Shown piece by piece: positions 17,236 through 25,905 of a stretch of DNA of 39,423 nt. Where the stretch lies: contig JALNZU010000029.1 in NCBI GenBank assembly GCA_023229245.1, positions 1-39,423 of the forward strand. Direction: 5' to 3'. Source of the stretch: Bacteroidales bacterium. Its GTDB lineage: Bacteria; Bacteroidota; Bacteroidia; Bacteroidales; F082. Position numbers and translations under genes: made by a program. Under the pieces are notes generated by a model. The model had not been told where the DNA came from. It did no database searches and saw nothing but the letters and a program-made list of their open reading frames with translations. Position 1 is the stretch's first letter. Each line of letters starts with the position of its first letter.

Positions 17236-18270
17236 TCACTTTGAAAAATAAGCTTTCAGGGCTGGGAGCACCTTGGTTCCGAGCAGCTCTATGGTGCGCA
17301 TATTTTGTTTGTGGGTAGGACCTCCTACATCAATATGAGCTATATACTGTTCGATTTCAAACATTTCTAAAGTTTTGATCAGTTTTTCGGTTACCTCTTC
17401 CGGATTTCCCATATAAAGAGCTCCGTTTGCCTCCATACCTGCTCTAAAACTCTGGGGAGTGAACGACCCAGCCCAGCCCCGCTCACGACCAATTTTATTC
17501 ATCGAATGGGCATAATATGGAAAGTATTCGTTCACTATTTCTTCCTTTGAATCAGCTAAGTAAGTATGTGAGTGTACTCCTATTTTCATTTTGTTTGAAT
17601 CATGCCCGTTTGTGATATACTCTTCTTTATAAAAATCTATCAATGGTTTAAACTGGGCCGGATTACCACCTATGATGGCAAATACTATTGGTAGTCCTAA
17701 TTTTGCAGCCCGCTGTACTGAAGCTGGTGTACCGCCTACTGCAATTGAGATAGGCAATGTTCTCTCCGGTAGGGGGTAAAGGGTCAGATCAGAAATAGGA
17801 GCACGGAATCTTCCTTTCCAGCTTAGTGAATCACTATTACGGAGTTGTAGCAATAAGTCCAATTTTTCTTCAAACAGCTCGTTATAGTCATGAAGGTCAT
17901 AACCAAATACCGGAAACGATTCTATAAAGCTGCCCCGCCCAGCCATGATCTCAGCCCTATGCCCTGAGAGCAGGTCTATCATGGTGAAATCCTGAAATAA
18001 CTTCACCGGATCGGTAGAGCTGACTACATTTACTCCACTTGACAACCTGATATTCTTTGTAGTGGTAGCCAAAGCCGAAAGCAATATCTCAGGTGCCGCA
18101 ACAGCATAATCCTCTCTATGGTGCTCACCTATAGCAAACAAATCAATTCCAAGCTCATCGGCAAGCTGTACCTCTTCTACAATTTCTTTAAGCCTATCTG
18201 AGGCTTTTTGATAAGTTCTGTCTTGAAAATTAAATGACAGATCTCCGAACATACCAATACCTAATTCCAT
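17236..18270 (-). CDS. LLM-class flavin-dependent oxidoreductase
   Basis: A 344-residue protein of the bacterial luciferase-like monooxygenase family (TIM barrel, FMN or F420). It begins MELGIGMFGDLSF, then VQLADELGIDLFAIGEHHRED (the EHH motif near residue 50), then IRLSSGVNVVSSTDPVKLFQDFTMIDLLSGHRAEIMAGRG, all typical of the family. The ATG at 18270 is preferred to the TTG at 18273. Substrate unknown; many such genes are annotated as alkane or nitronate monooxygenase-like on weak grounds. A 438-bp gap separates it from the upstream gene, so it is likely monocistronic, but I see no clear TAnnTTTG box for it. Confidence 0.85.
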   Translation of the reverse strand: MELGIGMFGDLSFNFQDRTYQKASDRLKEIVEEVQLADELGIDLFAIGEHHREDYAVAAPEILLSALATTTKNIRLSSGVNVVSSTDPVKLFQDFTMIDLLSGHRAEIMAGRGSFIESFPVFGYDLHDYNELFEEKLDLLLQLRNSDSLSWKGRFRAPISDLTLYPLPERTLPISIAVGGTPASVQRAAKLGLPIVFAIIGGNPAQFKPLIDFYKEEYITNGHDSNKMKIGVHSHTYLADSKEEIVNEYFPYYAHSMNKIGRERGWAGSFTPQSFRAGMEANGALYMGNPEEVTEKLIKTLEMFEIEQYIAHIDVGGPTHKQNMRTIELLGTKVLPALKAYFSK

Positions 18271-18555
18271 CAATGATAATTTGTTAATGTGTTAAAGCAA
18301 TATAATGCGGAAGAAAAATAATTGAACCACCAGGAAATGTAACGGACATAAATTATATCAACTCTGAAATATCTGTTATGGTGGTTGTCATCTCCTACGC
18401 AAGATGTAACAAAGATGATACGGTATTGTTTAACACACCTGATAGTTCAAAGACATTTAATACGATCTGTTAGAGTGTTGTTGTTTTAAATATGAGTGGT
18501 TTGATGTTGCAGCCTGATGATAGAAGTTAGGCAAACCCAAGGCGGTAATAACTGG

Positions 18556-18585
18556 ATGTGCTGTCATACAGCTTATGACACACAT
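18556..18585. terminator. Hairpin with one bulge in the gap upstream of the LLM gene
   Basis: ATGTG-c-TGTCATA (18556-18568) pairs with TATGACACACAT (18574-18585): 12 base pairs with a single bulged C and a 5-nt loop. It lies in the gene-free stretch 18271-18711, 130 nt past the stop of the minus-strand PLP enzyme, and may end that transcript. There is no T-run on either side. I see nothing else supportable in that gap. Confidence 0.45.
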
Positions 18586-18711
18586 ACATTCAGCTAAAAC
18601 CTTACCCATCAAAATATATATAATGTAAAAACATATAATTAAAAATCACACTAATGAGCAGTGTTTCTGATTATTCTATCCATTACCATGTGTAGGTGTA
18701 TAAGATGGATT

Positions 18712-19815
18712 TTACCGGAAGCAGCTTATATATTCTCCATTCAGGTTTTGCATTTTCCCCATTGCATTCACTGTCAGGCATGCATGAACAGGCAACACAC
18801 CTATCAGATCGCCTGCTCGAAAACTATTTGTCATTCCCTTAGGTAATTGTATGACACCATGTTCCTGAGAGAGTGCTCGCACCCATGCACCGGTGACAAG
18901 CTCAGACCATCCATTCCGTTCCAATAATACCGGATAGCCGTACAATCGAAAACCGCTATCACCGGCTATATATTCGGCCGAAAAATGTATAGAACCCCCA
19001 TACACTATTAATTGGTCACGTTCTTTATGCACAGCAACAATCGGACAGGCCACAGCTATTGCTATGTCAGCCAGGCTGCATGAGCCAATATGATACTGCA
19101 TGATGTCGTAAAAAACAAAATTACCCGGTCGCCACTCATCGAATCCTACTATCTCATCTAATACAGAGCAACTTGGAGTATCGCCCCAGCTTAGCAGCAA
19201 CCCGTCTTCACCAAACTGTGTGCGTATATCTTTTAACCGTTGTACTGTTTCCTCCGTAAGAGAGCGTATTGCACTAACCGAAGTTGCTTTATAAGTGTGT
19301 CCGGCATGGGTAAGCCAGCCCTTCAGAAGCAGTTTATCACTTTTAAATACCTGATGACTCAGTTGCAAAATACATTTTGTATCCTGTATTGGAATACCGC
19401 TCCTTTTATTTCCGCTGTCGATCTTGATAAAAACCCCTGTCTCATGTTCTATTGCGTCCGAAAGGAGTTTGACAGTATCTTGTGCCTCAACAAGCAGATT
19501 TAATCGAATGCCATGAGCTAACAAATGATTGATCTTTCTTATCTCACGTATATTTACAGGAAAAGCAATAGTGATATCGTTCCAGCCATGCTGCGCAAAA
19601 TAAGCTGCCATCTCAACTGAAGAAACAGTAATACGATCAACGTCCAAGGTTTTAAACCAGTTTCCTATCAATCCGGATTGATGGGTTTTAAAATGAGGAC
19701 GCAACACCGCTTTATTGGCAGTGGCTTTATCCATCATGCGTATTATATTCTTTTTTGTTTTGGCGGCATCAACCAATAGGGTTGGTTGTTTTATAGAATC
19801 AAGTAAAAGCGTCAT
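18712..19815 (-). CDS. D-serine dehydratase / D-threonine aldolase-like PLP enzyme
   Basis: A 367-residue fold-type III PLP enzyme. With the ATG at 19815 as start, the PLP lysine is Lys43 in RPHFKTHQS, and the C-terminal zinc pair is His344 and Cys346 in PVHACLTVN. These positions nearly coincide with Lys45, His347 and Cys349 of chicken D-serine dehydratase, as I recall them. The family includes zinc-dependent D-serine dehydratases and D-threonine aldolases; the two cannot be separated here. The frame is open to an ATG at 19860, but a TATCTTTG box lies between the two, so 19815 is chosen. It is divergent from the M16 peptidase gene, sharing an 82-bp promoter region. Likely role: catabolism of a D-hydroxy amino acid. 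Confidence 0.85.
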   Translation of the reverse strand: MTLLLDSIKQPTLLVDAAKTKKNIIRMMDKATANKAVLRPHFKTHQSGLIGNWFKTLDVDRITVSSVEMAAYFAQHGWNDITIAFPVNIREIRKINHLLAHGIRLNLLVEAQDTVKLLSDAIEHETGVFIKIDSGNKRSGIPIQDTKCILQLSHQVFKSDKLLLKGWLTHAGHTYKATSVSAIRSLTEETVQRLKDIRTQFGEDGLLLSWGDTPSCSVLDEIVGFDEWRPGNFVFYDIMQYHIGSCSLADIAIAVACPIVAVHKERDQLIVYGGSIHFSAEYIAGDSGFRLYGYPVLLERNGWSELVTGAWVRALSQEHGVIQLPKGMTNSFRAGDLIGVLPVHACLTVNAMGKMQNLNGEYISCFR

Positions 19816-19831
19816 ATTGTATTTTTGCCAA

Positions 19832-19839
19832 CAAAGATA
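19832..19839 (-). promoter_or_regulatory. -7 box for the D-amino acid enzyme
   Basis: On the minus strand this reads TATCTTTG, ending 16 nt before the ATG at 19815. It fixes the start choice because it lies downstream of the longer alternative start. Confidence 0.6.
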
Positions 19840-19870
19840 GCTCTGTAAAATCAGCTTCACCGAAAATGCT

Positions 19871-19878
19871 TAGCTTTG
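19871..19878 (+). promoter_or_regulatory. -7 box for the M16 peptidase gene
   Basis: TAGCTTTG, a perfect TAnnTTTG, 19 nt before the ATG at 19898. Its distance to the opposing box is about 31 nt, so the two promoters face away from each other with overlapping upstream elements. Confidence 0.55.
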
Positions 19879-19897
19879 CTCCTTCTTTCCATGAAAG

Positions 19898-21163
19898 ATG
19901 AAAAGCGCACGGGAAATAATACATCAGTCACAAACCACTTCATACCATTACCATACTTTGCAGAATGGCATACGGCTCGTTCATCGGTCAACCTCTACGG
20001 CTGTCTCTCATCTCGCATTAATGGTCAACATTGGATCGCGGGATGAAGAAGAGAATGAAAACGGCATGGCTCATCTCATTGAACATATGATCTTCAAAGG
20101 TACTGGCAAACGCAATGCTTTTCATGTGATCAGTTTTTTAGAAAATGTAGGCTGCGACCTGAATGCTTATACTACCAAAGAAGAAATATGCATTCACGGC
20201 ACCTTTCTGCCTCATTACTACGACAGAGCTTTAGAACTTTTTGCGGATATTGCTTTTCATTCCACATTTCCACCCAAAGACCTTGAAAAAGAAAAGGAAA
20301 TCATCATAGATGAGATCAATTCGTACAAGGACAATCCATCAGAAGAGATATTCGATGAGTTTGAAAATTTATTGTTTCAGGGTCATCCAATAGGTCGGCC
20401 AATATTAGGGACACCCGAATCGCTTCAGAGCTTAAACCGGCAAAAACTATTGCGTTTCATAAGTAAAAATTTAGATACAAGTGAAATGGTATTAGCATCT
20501 GTAGGCAACATTCCATTCAAGAAGCTTATCGCACTCACAAAAAAGTATTTTGAGCCGGAGTCAGCACATCAAAAACACACCCAGCGTAACCCTATATCTC
20601 ACTATGCTCCTCGCTCATTACATATTGAGCGTGACAGTTTTCTTTCCCATTGCCTGACAGGAGTACCGGCCTATCCTTCTGATCATCCCCGACGTCTTAG
20701 CTTAGAACTGCTGAACAATATGTTAGGCGGACCTATGCTCAACTCCCGCCTCAACCGCAACATACGTGAGAAGTATGGATTTGCGTATTCGCTCTACTCA
20801 TCCTATACTTCTTATTCCGATACAGGATGGTTGGGGATTTACGTGGCTACCGATCCAAAAACACTAGAAAAAACATTAAAACTGATTCATAAAGAGCTGC
20901 ATAAGCTTCGTGATGAATCTATAGGAGTACTGCAGTTAGCACGCGCCAAACAACAACTGATAGTATTGTTGGCAATCAGCTTGGAATCAGGGTTGAACGA
21001 AGCCCTTTCCATTGGTCGCAATATGTTGTTGAAAGAAAAAATAGAACCTATACAGGAAACTATCAGGCGTATCAACTCCATCAGTAAAGAAGAGCTGCTT
21101 GAAACAGCCAATGAAGTTTTCAATCCTAAGCTATTCAGCACACTTATACTAACACAACCTTAG
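19898..21163 (+). CDS. M16 family zinc peptidase (processing-peptidase-like)
   Basis: A 421-residue cytoplasmic protein without signal peptide. The inverse zinc motif HLIEH is at 59-63 and the third ligand is Glu139 in IIIDEINSY, the HxxEH-x75-E spacing of active M16 peptidases. The second M16 half (about 190-420) has the typical GGPMLNSRLNRNIREKYGFAYSLYS with the Arg-Tyr pair used in substrate binding. Length and layout match the single-chain bacterial processing-peptidase-like group; substrates are unknown in bacteria. It is followed after 17 bp by a small exported protein gene and then an O-methyltransferase, probably one transcript. Confidence 0.92.
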   Translation: MKSAREIIHQSQTTSYHYHTLQNGIRLVHRSTSTAVSHLALMVNIGSRDEEENENGMAHLIEHMIFKGTGKRNAFHVISFLENVGCDLNAYTTKEEICIHGTFLPHYYDRALELFADIAFHSTFPPKDLEKEKEIIIDEINSYKDNPSEEIFDEFENLLFQGHPIGRPILGTPESLQSLNRQKLLRFISKNLDTSEMVLASVGNIPFKKLIALTKKYFEPESAHQKHTQRNPISHYAPRSLHIERDSFLSHCLTGVPAYPSDHPRRLSLELLNNMLGGPMLNSRLNRNIREKYGFAYSLYSSYTSYSDTGWLGIYVATDPKTLEKTLKLIHKELHKLRDESIGVLQLARAKQQLIVLLAISLESGLNEALSIGRNMLLKEKIEPIQETIRRINSISKEELLETANEVFNPKLFSTLILTQP

Positions 21164-21180
21164 GGAACACAACTCATTCC

Positions 21181-21717
21181 ATGAAACAAAACCGTTTACT
21201 ACCCTACCTCTTTTTATCCGTCACATGGATTATCCTTTTTCAGGCAGATATGTTATATGCCCAGCAAAGGATCACAGAAAAGCCAGATAGCCTGATAAAG
21301 GCTGATACTCTTATGCCTGTTTCAACCGACAGCATTATTCATACATTATTGCCTTTCACTCTTGAGCTGCGACATATAGGACAGTATATGCAAAGTGTAC
21401 AGTTGATTTTTACCCTTACCAATAATGAACCCGAACAGCTAACTAATTTCTGGTTACATGTGTCGCTGTTAGATAAAAACAAACAGTTCCTTTATCGCGA
21501 ACAGCCGGTTTTGTTCGCCGAATTACAAGCTGGCAGCAGTCAGTCTATCGAGCTGTTGTGCGAAAGCGTAAGTGTGGACGAGATAGGTTTTATTGTCTTA
21601 CATCCTCAGCTGTTGGAATTATCGCGTACCGAGCAGGAATTTAACACGAATGATGTGGAGTTGATTCAAGCTTCCCAATCGGAGGCTGTCATGCTTTTTA
21701 ACAGCTCACTACGATGA
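21181..21717 (+). CDS. Small exported hypothetical protein
   Basis: A 178-residue protein with a signal peptide (hydrophobic segment about 8-26, cleavage near LYAQQ). The mature part has two halves: a Ser/Asp-rich linker (KPDSLIKADTLMPVSTDS) and a region of alternating hydrophobic strands (SVQLIFTLTNNEPEQLTNFWLHVSLLDKNK) that suggests a beta-sandwich. I do not recognise a family. Its stop overlaps the ATG of the next gene by 4 nt (ATGA), implying translational coupling with the methyltransferase, a cytoplasmic enzyme, which is an odd pairing. Confidence 0.75.
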   Translation: MKQNRLLPYLFLSVTWIILFQADMLYAQQRITEKPDSLIKADTLMPVSTDSIIHTLLPFTLELRHIGQYMQSVQLIFTLTNNEPEQLTNFWLHVSLLDKNKQFLYREQPVLFAELQAGSSQSIELLCESVSVDEIGFIVLHPQLLELSRTEQEFNTNDVELIQASQSEAVMLFNSSLR

Positions 21718-22343
21718 ATTTTTCTTTAGAGCAATATCTTGACCGTCTGAACAGCCCGTCATCCGCTGTCTTGGAGGAGCTTTACATAGATACCTGGCTT
21801 CATACCATGTATCCGCACATGGCGTCAAGCCCTTTACAAAGTAAATTTCTGGCTTTTATCTGTAAGCTGTTGCAGCCCTCACGTATATTGGAAATAGGTA
21901 CGTTTACTGCATACGCAACGATAACAATGGCTGAGGCCACACTGGCCAAAGCCGAGATCATCACCATAGAAGCCAATGAAGAATATGAACCATTGATTCA
22001 TACCTATTTGAAGAAATCCGGGTTCGAAAACAAAGTAAAGCTGATCATAGGTGATGCAAAAAAGATACTCCCCGATTTGCAAGGGCTTTTCGATTTGATT
22101 TTTTTGGATGCCGACAAGGTTTCCTATCCTGAGTATTACGTAACTCTCAAACAATTACTAAGAAAAGGCGGATTATTAGTTGCCGACAATACCTTGTGGA
22201 GCATGAAAGTTATAGATGAGAAGATAACAGATCGTGAAACAGCTGCCATACGGCTATTCAACCAATTAGCTGCATCCGATAAAGAGATGGAACAACTCAT
22301 ACTCCCGCTTCGGGATGGCATTAGTTTGATCAGAAAAAAATAG
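21714..22343 (+). CDS. Class I SAM O-methyltransferase (COMT-like)
   Basis: A 209-residue protein of the cation-dependent O-methyltransferase family (pfam Methyltransf_3). The SAM motif ILEIGTFTAYATITMAEA is at about 59-76. The divalent-metal and catalytic region LIFLDADKVSYPEYY is followed by GGLLVADNTLWSMKV, matching the DAD...DN ligands of the family. Small-molecule catechol-type or caffeoyl-CoA-type substrates are typical, but the real one is unknown. It overlaps the preceding exported protein gene by 4 nt; the next gene has its own promoter. Confidence 0.88.
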   Translation: MNFSLEQYLDRLNSPSSAVLEELYIDTWLHTMYPHMASSPLQSKFLAFICKLLQPSRILEIGTFTAYATITMAEATLAKAEIITIEANEEYEPLIHTYLKKSGFENKVKLIIGDAKKILPDLQGLFDLIFLDADKVSYPEYYVTLKQLLRKGGLLVADNTLWSMKVIDEKITDRETAAIRLFNQLAASDKEMEQLILPLRDGISLIRKK

Positions 22344-22404
22344 TGGGGAATCGGAAGTACTCATGACCTACAACTGCATCCGACAAAATTATTCGGGAAA
22401 ACTC

Positions 22405-22433
22405 TTGGAATTTAAGGCGAAACCGTACCTTTG
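22405..22433 (+). promoter_or_regulatory. Promoter of hpt-adk
   Basis: TTG (22405-22407) and the perfect -7 TACCTTTG (22426-22433) with 18 nt between, close to the Bacteroidota consensus. The leader is about 40 nt. Confidence 0.65.
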
Positions 22434-22474
22434 TAGGTCTTTATTATTTTCCAAGCCGAAAAATTAATCAAGGC

Positions 22475-23014
22475 ATGAGCAGGATCAGAGTTCACGACAA
22501 AGAGTTTGAGATATACATTCCTCAGGATCAGATTGAAAGGTCGATCAAGAAGGTTGCCGAACAAATTAACAGGGACATGGCCGGAAAGAATCCCCTTTTT
22601 TTGGTTGTCCTGAACGGAGCTTTTATGTTTGCAGCCGAACTTTTCAAGAATATCACCATCGACTGTGAGATATCTTTTGTCAAGCTATCATCTTATAGCG
22701 GCACTGCTTCTACTTCGGTAGTACGTGAGCTGATAGGATTGGATCACAGCATGACCGGAAGGGCAGTAATCATAGTAGAAGACATAGTAGATAGTGGGCT
22801 CACCGTATTGTTCACAGTTGATAAGCTAAAAAAGCTTGAAGCAGCTGAAGTGAGAATAGCTACCATGCTTTTTAAGCCTAATGCATTCAAATACAACTTT
22901 TCTATTGATTATATATGCATGGAGATCCCCAATGATTTTATTATCGGCTACGGCCTGGATTTCAACGAACATGCACGCAATCTGCCAGACATTTATAAAA
23001 TCGTAACGACATAA
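22475..23014 (+). CDS. hpt: Hypoxanthine phosphoribosyltransferase
   Basis: A 179-residue purine salvage enzyme that joins hypoxanthine (or guanine) to PRPP. The PRPP-binding loop IIVEDIVDSGLT carries the acidic pair Glu102-Asp103. The N-terminal region VVLNGAFMFAAEL holds the conserved pyrophosphate loop, and the C-terminus IGYGLDFNEHARNLPDIY holds the typical end of HPRTs. Length is normal. It lies 15 bp before the adenylate kinase gene, then obgE, the order common in Bacteroidota. Confidence 0.95.
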   Translation: MSRIRVHDKEFEIYIPQDQIERSIKKVAEQINRDMAGKNPLFLVVLNGAFMFAAELFKNITIDCEISFVKLSSYSGTASTSVVRELIGLDHSMTGRAVIIVEDIVDSGLTVLFTVDKLKKLEAAEVRIATMLFKPNAFKYNFSIDYICMEIPNDFIIGYGLDFNEHARNLPDIYKIVTT

Positions 23015-23029
23015 CCAACTCATCATTTC

Positions 23030-24208
23030 ATGCTTAACATTGCCCTTTTCGGACCTCCGGGTGCAGGCAAAGGCACCCAATCAAAGCTGCTGCTTGAAAA
23101 ATACAATCTCACCTATATCTCAACCGGTGATATACTCCGCGAAGAAATTGCCAAACAAACAGCTCTTGGTAAAGAAGCCAAAAGCATTATCGAAAAAGGA
23201 GGATTAGTACCTGATGAGATCATTGTACAGATCATCGAGAAAAAAGTCATCATGAACCTTGACTCTCACGGAATACTGTTCGACGGATTCCCCCGAACAG
23301 TGGTACAAGCCTATATTTTAGAAGGACTACTTTTAAAACTCAACAGCAGCCTGACTTGTATGCTTAGCCTTGAAGTGCCGGAAGACGAACTGATTACACG
23401 TATGTTGGAACGAGCTAAAACAAGCGGAAGAGCCGATGACAACTTAGATATCATTAAAGTGAGGCTACAGGAATATGAAAACAAAACAAAACCGGTAATC
23501 AATTTCTACAAAGCAAAAAATATTTATCATCCTATCAATGGAGTAGGTAATGTGGAGGAGATATTTGAAAAATTATCTCATACCATTGAAAGCACTATCA
23601 AACACGACTATTTCAATGTAGTCTTATTAGGTAAGCCAGGCTCAGGAAAAGGAACTCAGGGAGAAATATTAGCACGCAACAACAACTTGATCTATATCTC
23701 TACCGGTAAGCTGATGCGTGAAGAGATAGCTGCCAATACCGAGTTAGGACGTATTGCCAAACCTTTTTTAGACAAAGGTGAGATTGCTCCCGACGAGATA
23801 GCTATCAAACTCATTGAAAGGCAGATCGAACGTAACCGAACAGCTTATGGCTTCATATTCAAAGGCTTCCCGCGTACTATCGTACAAGCGTATATCTTAG
23901 ACGGCTTGCTACGCCGTATGAACTCAAAAGTCAGCCTGATGTTAAACATACGCCTTTCAACCTTAGATGCAATCAAACGCTTACATGACCGTAGCAAGAC
24001 TGAAAAAAGACGTGCCTACGACACTACCACCGAGCTGATACTAAACAGATTGGATGAGTACGAGAAAAAAACCAAGCCCGTGATCGAATATTATAAGAAA
24101 CAAAGCATCTTCTTCGATGTGGACGGGGCAGGTAGTGAGGAGGAGGTGAACGACCGGCTGCAAGATAAGATCAAACAAGGGTTGAGACAGGTACGAAATA
24201 TTGATTAA
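23030..24208 (+). CDS. adk: Tandem adenylate kinase: active N-domain fused to a degenerate C-domain
   Basis: A 392-residue protein, about twice normal adenylate kinase length, made of two kinase domains offset by 193 residues. Domain 1 (1-190) is canonical: P-loop GPPGAGKGT at 8-16, STGD with Asp34, DGFPRT with Asp85, and RAKTSGRADD at 128-137 (short-lid, AK1-like). Domain 2 (about 194-392) keeps the P-loop (201-209, Lys207) and arginines 230, 282, 321 and 327. It has Lys227 for Asp34, Lys278 for the Mg-linked Asp85, and Lys-Arg-Arg-Ala-Tyr at 326-330 in place of GRADD. Domain 2 is probably inactive or altered in specificity. The normal duties (ATP + AMP to 2 ADP) fall to domain 1. There is no stop or frameshift between the domains. 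Confidence 0.93.
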   Translation: MLNIALFGPPGAGKGTQSKLLLEKYNLTYISTGDILREEIAKQTALGKEAKSIIEKGGLVPDEIIVQIIEKKVIMNLDSHGILFDGFPRTVVQAYILEGLLLKLNSSLTCMLSLEVPEDELITRMLERAKTSGRADDNLDIIKVRLQEYENKTKPVINFYKAKNIYHPINGVGNVEEIFEKLSHTIESTIKHDYFNVVLLGKPGSGKGTQGEILARNNNLIYISTGKLMREEIAANTELGRIAKPFLDKGEIAPDEIAIKLIERQIERNRTAYGFIFKGFPRTIVQAYILDGLLRRMNSKVSLMLNIRLSTLDAIKRLHDRSKTEKRRAYDTTTELILNRLDEYEKKTKPVIEYYKKQSIFFDVDGAGSEEEVNDRLQDKIKQGLRQVRNID

Positions 24209-24228
24209 ACACAGCCCTTCGGAATTAT

Positions 24229-24236
24229 TATCTTTG
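24229..24236 (+). promoter_or_regulatory. -7 box for obgE
   Basis: TATCTTTG, a perfect TAnnTTTG, in the 47-bp gap after adk, 19 nt before the ATG. A TTG at 24201-24203 is 25 nt away, longer than usual. Confidence 0.55.
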
Positions 24237-24255
24237 CCATCCAATACACACCGTG

Positions 24256-25266
24256 ATGGCTAACACTAATTTTGTCGATCAGGTAAAGATTTTCTGCCGT
24301 TCAGGAAAAGGCGGAGCCGGTTCGGTACATTTCAGACGAGAGAAGTTCGTCCCTAAAGGAGGTCCCGACGGAGGCGATGGCGGACGTGGCGGCGATATCA
24401 TACTCAAAGGGAATGCCCAGATGTGGACACTGCTCCATCTTCGATACACCAAACACCTGTTTGCCGGAAACGGTGAAGCCGGGAAAGGGCAGCAACGTAC
24501 TGGAGCAGATGGAAAAGATATCATCATCGAAGTGCCACTTGGAACAATTGCACGCCATGCAGAAACAGGTGAGCAAATGGCCGAAATACTCCATCACGGG
24601 CAAACAACCATACTGCTCCATGGAGGAAGAGGTGGATTAGGAAACACACACTTCAAAACAGCTGTCAATCAAAGCCCGCGCTATGCACAACCAGGAGAAG
24701 ACAGCACTGAAACATGGATCACTATAGAACTGAAAATATTAGCCGATGTGGGATTAGTAGGCTTCCCAAATGCCGGCAAATCGACTCTGCTCTCCGTAGT
24801 ATCAGCTGCCAAACCCGAAATTGCCGACTATCCGTTCACTACATTGACGCCAAACTTAGGCATAGTACCCTATTACGACTATAAATCGTTTATCATGGCC
24901 GATATACCCGGTATCATACAAGGAGCGTCGAAAGGAAAAGGACTTGGACTGAGATTCCTTCGACATATAGAACGCAATTCAATACTCCTGTTTATGGTAC
25001 CAGCCGACAGCTCCGATATTCAACAAGAATATAAAGTTTTAATAGCCGAGCTAAAAGCCTATAACCCCGAGCTGATGGATAAAGCAAAGATCTTAGCCGT
25101 CACTAAAAGTGATATGCTCGACCAAGAACTGAAAGACGAGATACAAAAAATATTACCTGATATACCAAATTTGTTTATCAGCTCGGTTAGCGGCGAAGGG
25201 ATCAAACAACTAAAAGACCTCATCTGGAAATATTTAGACGATCCCGTACAGCATCAATTCGATTAA
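24256..25266 (+). CDS. obgE: GTPase Obg/CgtA
   Basis: A 336-residue ribosome-associated GTPase. The glycine-rich Obg fold at the N-terminus is clear: GKGGAGSVHFRREKFVPKGG, then GGDGGRGGD. The G domain has G1 GFPNAGKST, the switch region DYPFTTLTPNLG, G3 DIPGIIQGA, G4 TKSD and G5-like ISSVSGEG. ATG at 24256 was chosen over the GTG directly before it because MANTNFVDQVKIF is the normal Obg start. The variable C-terminal domain is short, as in many Bacteroidota. Confidence 0.96.
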   Translation: MANTNFVDQVKIFCRSGKGGAGSVHFRREKFVPKGGPDGGDGGRGGDIILKGNAQMWTLLHLRYTKHLFAGNGEAGKGQQRTGADGKDIIIEVPLGTIARHAETGEQMAEILHHGQTTILLHGGRGGLGNTHFKTAVNQSPRYAQPGEDSTETWITIELKILADVGLVGFPNAGKSTLLSVVSAAKPEIADYPFTTLTPNLGIVPYYDYKSFIMADIPGIIQGASKGKGLGLRFLRHIERNSILLFMVPADSSDIQQEYKVLIAELKAYNPELMDKAKILAVTKSDMLDQELKDEIQKILPDIPNLFISSVSGEGIKQLKDLIWKYLDDPVQHQFD

Positions 25267-25287
25267 ACACCCTGAATTGCATATGTC

Positions 25288-25905
25288 ATGAAAAAATTTA
25301 TCCTTCTGTCTTTTAGTATTTTAACAGTCTTTCAACTGAGTGGACAATCTGATAGCCTATCACAACTTTCAGTCCGCGAACGCAACCGTGCTATCCAGCA
25401 TCTACTCGATTATCGTTTCAGAGGTGGTTCGGGGGCCTTTGAAAAATACTTATTCGAATACGTGGATTATCCAACAGAAGCCCGACAAAAATGCATCATA
25501 GGAACAACCATACTGATCTTCACCGTTGACTGTGATAATAACATGAGCGAGCTGCGCATCCGCAACCCGCTTCATCCCAAGATCAACGATCAGCTTAGGC
25601 AGTTTTATAATGCTACCGAAGGCATGTGGAATCACTGTGAAGACCAGAAATATACCCGGTTCGAGATACCTGTTCTATTCATTGTTGGGAGTACCGAAAC
25701 AACCGCAAACGCCTTTATCAGGTATGAAACCGAAGCAGAGGGAATGAAATGCCGAAGCGATGCATGGCATATGGAACAGTATGAAAAAATGAAAGCAAAA
25801 AATAAAATTAAACAAGCCCTACGTAACTTAGATATCCTCATTCAACGCGATCCGTACAACCAAACCTATTACGAACTGAAACGCGGACTATTGACCAATG
25901 AGTAA
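25288..25905 (+). CDS. Exported protein with a TonB-C-like domain
   Basis: A 205-residue protein with a signal peptide ending near LSGQ. The centre (about 50-130) matches the pattern of TonB C-terminal-like domains: FEYVDYPTEARQKCIIGTTI, then IFTVDCDNN, then RFEIPVLFIV. Unlike true TonB it lacks an N-terminal anchor plus proline-rich linker, so it is unlikely to energise transporters by itself. The rest is helical (NKIKQALRNLDILIQRDPYN, repeat-like). It follows obgE by 21 bp and overlaps the start of the next gene by 8 nt, implying coupling with the PAP2 phosphatase. Confidence 0.7.
   Translation: MKKFILLSFSILTVFQLSGQSDSLSQLSVRERNRAIQHLLDYRFRGGSGAFEKYLFEYVDYPTEARQKCIIGTTILIFTVDCDNNMSELRIRNPLHPKINDQLRQFYNATEGMWNHCEDQKYTRFEIPVLFIVGSTETTANAFIRYETEAEGMKCRSDAWHMEQYEKMKAKNKIKQALRNLDILIQRDPYNQTYYELKRGLLTNE

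Noticed and set aside
18271..18711. Small gene in the gap between the LLM and D-amino acid enzyme genes
   Set aside because: Frames here are short and lack family features or a -7 box; only a hairpin is supportable.
24301..24621. Minus-strand frame over the start of obgE
   Set aside because: The glycine-rich Obg domain on the plus strand explains the sequence; GC-rich glycine codons leave long open frames on the other strand.
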